The notes under the pieces: model-generated
Seen by the model: only the letters and a program-made list of their open reading frames with translations
Told to the model about the DNA's origin: nothing
Databases searched by the model: none
DNA from: Bettongia penicillata ogilbyi
Taxonomy: Eukaryota > Chordata > Mammalia > Diprotodontia > Potoroidae
Length of the DNA stretch: 64,000 nt
Direction: 5' to 3'
NCBI GenBank assembly: GCA_023548195.1
Contig: JAJHZJ010000531.1
Coordinates: 7,923,900-7,987,899 of the forward strand
In this document: positions 55,960 to 64,000 of the stretch, piece by piece
How the letters are laid out: the number at the start of each line of letters is the position of its first letter
How positions within the stretch are numbered: position 1 is the first letter of the stretch
Translations under genes and position numbers: made by a program

Positions 55960-58900
55960 CATTTAACGTACAGTGGAACAATTCCTTGTGGATTGAAACA
56001 ATCCTCAGAATGAACCTGGCCAGCTGAGAGAACAACCTGAAAGCAATAACCAAAAAAAGCCTAAATATCCTAGTTCAAGAAATCTTAAAGCTGCCCAGAT
56101 GTCTTAGAATCAGAGAGCAAAGTGGAAATAGAAAGAGTCCAATAAGTCACCTAAACATCATAGTTTAAGAAATCTTAAACTGCACACTTTTTGCAACAAC
56201 CCTGAGAGCAATGATGAAACATCAACTTGAAAATGTATAAGACTAAACAGGGTCTTCCAATTAAGGTGGTGGAGTGATAGGTGCAAAAAGATAAATATGG
56301 TGGAGTTCCACCAAACCTCCTACACAAGGTGGCATTAGAAAGAATCCACTACAGGGGGAGTGGAGGGGAGTGGGAACGAAAACTCCCAGAAATATCATAG
56401 CTAAAATCCAGACACCTCAGATAAAAAAAAAATACTGCCAACAACCAGGAAGAAAGACTTCAAATGCTGAGGAGTCACAGTCAGGATCATAAATGATTTC
56501 GTAACTACCACAATAAAGGAGTGAAGAACTTAGAATACGATGTTCTAGAAGGCAAAGGATATAGACATAACCAAGAATAATTTTAAACTGAATATAATCA
56601 AAACTGAGTTTAATCCTACAGAGGGAAAAGTAGACCTTAAGTAGACCTTTAATGAAATACAGGACTTTCAAACCTTCTTGATGAAAACACCGAATCTACG
56701 TAGAAATTTTGACAAATAGGATTCAAGAGAAGTATAAAAAATTAAACATGAACAATCACAGGGAACTAAACAAGATTAGTTACTGAGGAGATGATACATA
56801 TATCCTTTGTCTCAGATCTCTGTTCTCCTTGGGGATCATAGAGGAAGCCTAGACCTGGGAGAGATTTTGTCAGGGGGGGTTGGGGGGTTATTTTGGTTTT
56901 AATCTTAAAGAGGGGGTAGGAAACAGAGAAGGAAAAATATATGACAAAAGGATAACTGAATTTGAGTGAGATGAACTGAATCATAAAACAGAAAACAAAG
57001 TGAATTAGAAACCAAAATCCAACAATATATTTGTTTTCACAAAGCACTCTTGAAACAGATACACAGAGTTAAAATAAGGGTCTGGAAAAGAATCTATTAT
57101 GCTTCAGAGAGAGTACAAGAGGCCACAATCATAATTTTAGCAATAACAAAAAGAATACCTAATTAAAGATACAAAGAAACTATATTTTGTAAAAGATACC
57201 ACAAAAATGAATATAAAAACTAAACGTGTATAGATATAGATGTATTATACAGTTACATGCTAAAAAAAAAACAAAAACAAAAAAACACAACACAAAAGAA
57301 TTAGAGAAATACTTAAACCAGCACGAGAAGATAAAGATCTTAAGTAGCCTAATCTTGGAAAAGGAAATTGAATTAAAAGTTTGAGAGAATTCTCCTATGA
57401 ACCCATCAAGACCAGTTTGTTGGTTTGTTTTTGGCAGTTAAAGAATGATTTGTACCCATATTTCACATGTTATTCTCAGTAAGAGAAAGAAAACACCCTA
57501 CCAAAATCACTTTATATGTGTGACAAATATAGCTCTAATACTTACTAAATGAGGGAAAGATAAACATAAAAAGAAAACTATATCATAAATTAACATTGAC
57601 CCAAAAATTTCAAACAAAAACCTATCAGACTACAGCTATTGATCCAAAAATCATTCATTTTAACCAAGTGGGATTGGTACAAGAGATACAAGAATGGTTC
57701 AACATTAGAAAAACAATCAACATAATCATATCAAAAACCAAAACATTGAGAACCATATGAGTATCTCAATAGATACAGAAAAAAAAAAACCCTTGCACTA
57801 AGTACAACACTCATTTATGCTAAAAACAGACAAAAAACCCAACAAAGTATTAGAGAAACTTGAAAAAAAATTTAAGCCTCTATCTAAAACCAAAAGCAAG
57901 TATCATATGCAATAGGGATACACTAGAATCTTTTCCAATTAATATGGGAATAAAATAAGCATATCCACTCTACTTAGCACTATTTCTGTAGTTTGACAGG
58001 TGCTAGTAATTACAATATGGCAAGAGACAGAAATTAAAAACAGATAAAAAATAAGATAGGATTATCCCTATTTGCTGACAATTTAATGGTATGTTTGTAA
58101 AACTCTAGGGAATCAGCAAAGATTGAGAAAATTAAAAAATTCAGCAATGTTGCAATCTTCAAAATAAACCCTCAAAAATCAACAGCATTTCTAAATAATG
58201 ATAATAAAACACAAGAAACAAAAAAACAAAAACAGAATGGGAAATAGAGGTTTTTTCTTAACCAAAAAAAGAGGGATAGCGGCAATTACAGAAGATAAAG
58301 TAGATTACTTCAATCACATGGAATTGAAAAGTTCTTGCATAGATGAGATTAATGCACCAAGGATAGGAAGGGAAGTGGTCAAATGGGAAAAAATATTCAT
58401 ATCAAATTTCTCTGCTACAAGTTTGGCATTCAAGACAGGTAAACAATAAGACTAATTAATAGCCATTATCACTAATAAGAAAGTGGTTAAAGGATATGAA
58501 CAAACAGTTCCTAAAAGAAATGTCAAGTATTCACAACCACGTGAAAGAAGGCCCCAAATCACTAATAATAAGTGAAATTCAGAGCAAAACAACCTTGAGA
58601 TTTCATTTTTACATCCTGAAAATTAACAAAGATGACAATAGCAATAATCAATGTTGAAAGGATTTTGGAATGATAGATACATATATATTGATGGTGGAGT
58701 TACGTAATGGCACAACCACTTTGAAAAGGAATTCAGAATTATGCCAATAAAATACCTCAAAAATCCATACCCTTTGAACTAGAGACTTCATTATTGAGCT
58801 TATACCCCAAAGAAGCCATTGATGAGAACACCCATAAACATCACAATAGTTAATAGCAGTACTTTTTGTGAGAACAAAGAAATGGGGGTAAAAGAAATGT

Positions 58901-59030
58901 CCATCTATTTGGGAAATGACCAAACAAATTGGGGTATATGAATGCAATGGAGTATTATTGTGCTATAAAAATGATGAATTTGATGAATACAGAGAAACAT
59001 GGAAAGATCTACATGAAATGATGCAGAGTG
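55960..59030 (+). mobile_element. Old L1, internally deleted and decayed
   Basis: ORF1 text runs to about 56700 (AATCAGAGAGCAAAGTGGAA, TACTGCCAACAACCAGGAAG, GAGTCACAGTCAGGATCATA). Spacer and ORF2 endonuclease pieces follow (AAAATCCAACAATATATTTG, 57015; AGTTAAAATAAGGGTCTGGA). Next come reverse-transcriptase pieces (57655-57790, GAATGGTTCAACATTAGAAAA; FADN-type site near 58075) and ORF2 C-terminal and 3' text (58450-59030). About half of ORF2 is missing. No intact frame remains. Confidence 0.8.
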
Positions 59031-59952
59031 CATTGTATGGGGCTAGAGGAACACACAGTGCACAGTACATAGGCTGTACCAGTGCAGACCCCACCATAGC
59101 AAAGCCAAGCAGAAAACCCTGGGAGTTCAGAAGCAGCAGCTGCACTGTGGAATCTCAAACATATAAGCTCAAGATGGGAGTCCAGTGGAAGTGAGCAAGA
59201 GAGGACTACAGAAACCTAGGTAACTGCAGCAGTCATTCCTGAGACTATCAGCCCACAGATTAAATGTCTGTAAGTCATCTACTTGAACTTCCAGGAGCCA
59301 AGATGGTGGAGTGATCAGCAAATGCTCTACCCCTCCCTTTTTTGACCTTGCAAAACCCATAGAATATTTCCCCAGGAAAAATCCTGGAACAATGGGATCA
59401 GCTGAAGGGGTAAACAATCTCTTAACCCATAAGGCTAGGAAAATTGCAAAGGGGGTTCCCTCTTGCTGTGGTTGAAGGGGCCCAGTATAGGACCACAACT
59501 GTTCCAGACAGCCCCACCTTAGTGACCTGGGAGATCCTGAGCCCCAACGGGGTGGATCCCCTAACAGCCAACACCAGAACCCCAGATGTGCCTCAGCACA
59601 GCTAGGGGAATTGGGAAGGCACTAGCACAAATGGGTTTACCAACCACTGAGATTGCCTATGCTCTAGCTCAGGAGACTAGACCTCCTGTAGCCAGACCAC
59701 CCATCCCCCACACTTAATGCAACTAGCTCCAGGGTAACTCTGGGGAAATTCAGAAAGACTTCATCTGGCTTCTGTTTTGGCACACCAGTCAGCTCAGCTC
59801 CATGTAAGCTGCAGCATTTTAGATTCTAGCTGAAAGAACCAGAGGCCACAATACACAAAGCCTCAAGTTCTAAGCACAAGAACCATAGAATAGAGGCCCT
59901 GTGCCCCAGAAGCAGAGATCCATTATAAATGCCAGGAAAAGGGTGATCATCA

Positions 59953-61081
59953 TGAGCAAGAAGCAAACCAGAAAAGAAAAGACCATAGAATCTTCCTATG
60001 GGGACAAAGACCAAAGTACCAATACCAAAGGAGGCAGCATTGAGACTGTACTCCCCTCTGAAACTTCAGAAGGGGATATGAACTGGTCTCAAGCCCAAAG
60101 AGCATTCTTGGAAGAGCTCAAGAAGGATTTTAAAACCTAAATTAGGGAATTAGAAAAAAAACTTGCCAATGATTTTAAAAATATGAAAAAAGAAATCAGA
60201 AGGATTTAAAAGAAAAATTGGACTAATGGAAAAGGAAGTACAAAAACTAACTGGAGAAAATAACTCCTTAAGAGGAACCATTGGACAGATAGAAAAGGAG
60301 ATGCAAAAGTTAAGTGAAGAAAATAATTTGATAAATGTTAGAATTGGACAAGTAGAAGTTAATGACTATGAGACATTAAGAATCAGTCAAACAGAATCTT
60401 AAGAATCTAAAGAAAAGATACAAGAAAATGTAAAATATCTCAATGGAAAAACAACTGACCTGGAAAATAGATCCAGGAGAGAAAATCTAAGAATTATTGC
60501 TCTACCAGAAAGCCATGATGAAAAAAGAGCCTGGACAATATCTCCCAAGAAATCATCACGTAAAACTGCCCAGAAATCCTAGATCCAGAGGGCAGAATAG
60601 TCATCTAAAGAATCCACTGTTCACCTCCTGAAAGGGATTCCAAATTAAAAACACCAAGAAATATTGTTGCCAAATTCCAGAACTATCAAGTGAAGGAGAA
60701 AATACTGCAGGCAGCAAGAAGGAAACAATTCAAATATCAAAGAACTACAGTCAGGATCATGCAGGACCTTTCAGCTTCTACTTAGATTAAAAGATTGGAG
60801 GGATTGGAATATGATATTCCATAAGGCAAAGGGTTTGGGACTACACCCAAGGATCAATTAACCAGCAAAATTGAGCATAATATTTCAGGCAAGGAGATAG
60901 ACATTCAATGAAATAAGGGATTTCCAGATCTTCCTGATGAAAAGGACAGAGCTCATTAGAAATTCGATCTTCAAACACAAGTCTCAAGAAAGGCATAAAA
61001 ATGAAACAGGGGGGAAAAATCTTGTTATTCAATATAGGCAAACTGTATACATACCGACAAGGGAAAATGATACTTGTTAAT
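59953..61081 (+). pseudogene. L1 ORF1 pseudogene
   Basis: It starts MSKKQTRKEKTIESSYGDKD and is open only to the TAA at 60138-60140, about 62 codons. Beyond that, ORF1 text continues with further breaks: a coiled-coil-like segment (60160-60410), ENLRIIALPESHD (60481-60520), and the C-terminal nucleic-acid-binding text (GCAGGCAGCAAGAAGGAAAC, 60708; TTCAATGAAATAAGGG, 60903). In intact L1 this product is a trimeric RNA-binding chaperone; this copy cannot make it. Confidence 0.75.
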
Positions 61082-61586
61082 CTTGAGAATTGTATATTTA
61101 TTATGATATATAAAAGAGATATACATAGATAGAGGGAGTGGGTATAAAGTAAATGATGTGATGATAAAAATGTGATTTAAAGATACAAAGGGATTGTAAC
61201 AGGTGATGTGAAAAGGAGGAGGCAGAAAAAGGTAAATTACATCACAGGAAGAGGCACTAAAGTATATTACAGTAAAGGGAAAGAGGGGAAGAAGATGAGC
61301 ATTGTTTCAGATTTACTCTCATCTGATTTGGTTCAAGGAGGGATCAACAAACTCAGTAAAGCATAGAAATCTAACTAGTTCTACAGGCAGTGGGGGTAGG
61401 AAGGGGAAGGAAAAAGGAGAGGATGCTAAAAGGGAGGGAAGAAGTAGTAAGGGAAAAGGGGAGTAAAAGGAAGGAGGTCTGAAAGAAAGGAGGGAAGACT
61501 GCAGGAGGTGGTGGTCAAAAATTAAAACTCTATTGTGGAGGGGAAGGGAGAAGGGAGAACTAAAAGCATAAACAGGGAGAAAGAGG

Positions 61587-64000
61587 ATGGAGGGAAAGAC
61601 ACAGTAATCATAACTGTGAATGTGAATGGAATGAACTCTCCCATAAAACGGAGATGGATGTCAGAATGGATTAAAAACCATAATCCAACAATATGCTGTT
61701 TACAAGAAACGCATTTGAAAGGGGGGAATACACACAGGGTAAAGGTAAAAGGTTGGAGCAGAATATATTTGCTTCATCTGATGTAAAAAAAGCAGGGATA
61801 GCAATCCTAATGTCAGACAAAGCAAAAGCATAAATAGATCTATACAAAAGAGATAAGGAAGGAAACTATATCCTGCTAAGAGGCACCCATAGAAGCAATA
61901 TCATTACTAAACATATATGCTCCAAGAGGTATAGCATACAAATTCTTACAGGAGAAGTTTAGGGAGTTACAGGAAGAAATAGATAGCAAAACTATACTAG
62001 TGGGGAACTTCAACCTCCCTCTCTCTGAACTTGATAAATCTAACCTCAAAATAAACAAGAAAGAAGGTAAGGAGGTAAATTACACTCTGGATAAGGTAGA
62101 TATGATAGATCTCTGGAGAAAATTGAATGGGAATAGAAAGAAATATACCTTTTTCTCAGGGGTACATGGAACATATACAAAAACTGACCATACAAAAAAC
62201 ATCACAATCCAGTGCATAAAGGCAGAGATAGTCAATGTATCCTTCTCAGATCATACTGCAATAAAAATTATATGTAATAAAAGACCATGGAAAGACAAGC
62301 CAAAAATTAATTGAAAACTAAGTAATCTAATCCTAAAGAATGAGTGGGTTAAACAATAAATCATAGAAATAATCAACAACTTCATTCAAGAGAATGACAA
62401 TAATGAGACAACCTTCCAAATCTTATGGGATACTGCAAAAGCAGTTCTTAGGGGAAGTTTTATATCTTTCAGTGCCTACATGAATAAAATACAGAAATAG
62501 GAGATCAACAAATTGGGCATGCAGTTGAAAAAACTAGAAAAAGAACAAATTGAAACTCTCCAAGTAAATGCCAAATTAGAAATACTGAAAACCAAAGGAG
62601 AGATTAATAAAATTGAAATTAAGAAAACTATTGAACTAATAAATAAAACTACGAGTTGGTTTTATGAAAAAAAAATTGTAAACTTTGGTCAATTTGATTA
62701 AAAAAGAAAGAAGAAAACCAAATTACTAATATCAAAAATGAAAAAGATGAACTCACCTCCAACAAGGAGGAAATTAAAACAATAATTAGAAATTACATTG
62801 CCCAACTGTATGTCCATAACTGGCAATCTAAATGAGATACAGGAATATTTTTAAAACTACAAATTGCCCAGATTAACAGAAAAGGAAGTTGAATATTTAA
62901 ATAACCCCATCTCAGAAAAAGATATTGAACAAGCCATCAATGAACTTCCTAGGAAAAAATCTCCAGGGCCAGATGTATTTACAAGTGAATTCTATCAAAT
63001 ATTTAAAGAACAGTTAATTCCAATATTATATAGACTATTTGGGAAAATTGGGAAAGGAGTCCTACCAAATTCTTTTTATGATACAAATATGGTTCTGATG
63101 CCTAAACCAAGAAGAGCCAAAACAGAGAAAAAAATTTACAGACCAATTTCTCTAATGAATATAGATGCAAAAATTTGAAATAAGCTATTAGAAAAAAAGA
63201 ATACTGCAACTTATCATGAGAATAATACGTTATGATCAGGTAGGATTTATACCAGGAATGCAGGAGTGGTTCAATATTAGGAAAACTATCAGCATTATTG
63301 ATCGTATCAACAACAAAACTAACGGAAACCACATAATTATCTCAATAGATGAGAGAAAAGCTTTTGACAAGGTACAACATCCACTCCTATGGAAAACACT
63401 GGAGAGCATAGGAATATATGGAACTTTCCATAAAATAATGATCAGTATCTACCTAAAACCATCAGCAAGCATTATATGTAATGGGTATAAGCTATGTGCA
63501 TTTCCAATAAGATCAGGAGTGAAACAAAAATGTCCGTTATCACCACTGTAATTCAATGTGGTACTAGAAATATTAGCTCTAGCAATAAGAGAAGAAAAAG
63601 TAATTGAAGGAATTAGAGTAGGCAAAGAAGAAACTAAGTTATCACTCTTTGCAGATGAAATGATGATATAGTTAGAGAATCCCAGAAATTCAAGTAAAAA
63701 ACTATTTGAAATAATAAACAACTTTGGCAAAATTGCAGGTTGCAAAATAAACCCAGATAAATCATCTGCATTTCTATATATTACTAACAAAGCCCAGCAG
63801 CAAGAGATAGAAAGAGAAATCCCATTTAAAGCTATTGTAGATACTTTAAAATATCTGAGATTCTACCTGCCAAAACAAACCCAGGGACTATATGAACATA
63901 ATTACAAAACACTTTTTGTACAAATAAAGTCAGATCTAAGTAAGTGGAAAACCATCAGTTGCTTATGGGTAGGCCGAGAAAATATAATAAAAATGACAAT
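61587..64000 (+). pseudogene. L1 ORF2 pseudogene (endonuclease-reverse transcriptase), incomplete
   Basis: Endonuclease text VNVNGMNSPIKRRWMSEWIK and CCLQETHLKGG is open to a TAA at 61784-61786. Further endonuclease pieces are at 62000-62314, linker at 62513-62700, and reverse-transcriptase motifs at 62864-63178 ([24 protein letters not shown]) and 63216-63551 (GFIPGMQEWFNI, DERKAFDKVQ). The active-site box reads FADE (63648-63659) instead of FADD and is followed by a stop at 63669-63671. The element is inactive. Sequence continues beyond the window. Confidence 0.85.

Larger units (their letters stand above)
59179..64000 (+). mobile_element. L1 retrotransposon, plus strand, runs off the right edge
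   Basis: The leader begins near 59179 (GTCCAGTGGAA, the same start as the minus-strand copy ending at 40950) and contains GGAGCCAAGATGGTGGAG at 59293. ORF1 starts at 59953, a purine-rich spacer lies at about 61080-61590, and ORF2 follows from about 61590 to the window end. It is the best preserved L1 here but carries stops and frameshifts in both ORFs. It lies directly downstream of the old L1. Confidence 0.85.

Noticed and set aside
48801..58000. A second protein-coding gene or a microRNA downstream of GALNT1
   Set aside because: No exon with splice borders and conserved protein text, and no hairpin I recognise as a known microRNA.
59169..59498. Minus-strand frame of 109 codons
   Set aside because: Antisense to the L1 5' leader.

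Overview
The window is vertebrate nuclear DNA and most probably comes from a marsupial. It holds one recognisable protein-coding gene. Eight plus-strand exons with consensus AG/GT borders and compatible phases encode the C-terminal 399 residues of polypeptide N-acetylgalactosaminyltransferase 1 (GALNT1). Numbering back from the stop codon puts the first residue at 161 of a 559-residue protein, so the exons for residues 1-160 lie upstream, outside the window. The exons supply the manganese/UDP-GalNAc site (D209, H211), the Gal/GalNAc-transferase motif (WGGEN, H344) and all three repeats of the ricin-type lectin domain (QCLD, LCLD, QCLD). The product is a Golgi enzyme that starts mucin-type O-glycosylation.

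Layout. 1-6012: minus-strand L1 elements with nested insertions, 5' of the first visible exon. 6805-46812: the eight exons (6805-7012, 9358-9528, 16319-16436, 22591-22771, 30691-30830, 33487-33585, 36212-36346, 46666-46812), separated by introns of 2.3-10.3 kb that are full of repeats. 46813 to about 48.8 kb: the likely 3' untranslated region, with several AATAAA signals. About 49-64 kb: intergenic DNA with SINEs, L2 pieces, hAT relics, a degenerate tandem array at 54.5-55.3 kb, a decayed plus-strand L1, and finally a better preserved but dead plus-strand L1 that runs off the right edge.

The marsupial assignment rests on the repeats: tRNA-headed CORE-type SINEs of marsupial form, L1 copies whose ORF1, ORF2 and 3' ends look like opossum and Australian-marsupial L1, abundant L2 and CR1/L3 pieces, and an RTE-type LINE fragment. 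The species cannot be fixed from the sequence alone. Repeat family names are recognition by eye, and repeat edges are approximate unless a target-site duplication is quoted.

I found no prokaryotic-style gene system, CRISPR array or undescribed gene cluster. The most unusual signals are structural: a perfect 55-bp duplication inserted inside an inverted repeat in two neighbouring introns; a perfect 27-bp palindrome; nested L1 insertions that have target-site duplications but lack a normal L1 3' end; a hAT element whose empty site survives in another L1 copy in the same window; and a CR1/L3 element that ends about 30 bp before a coding exon.
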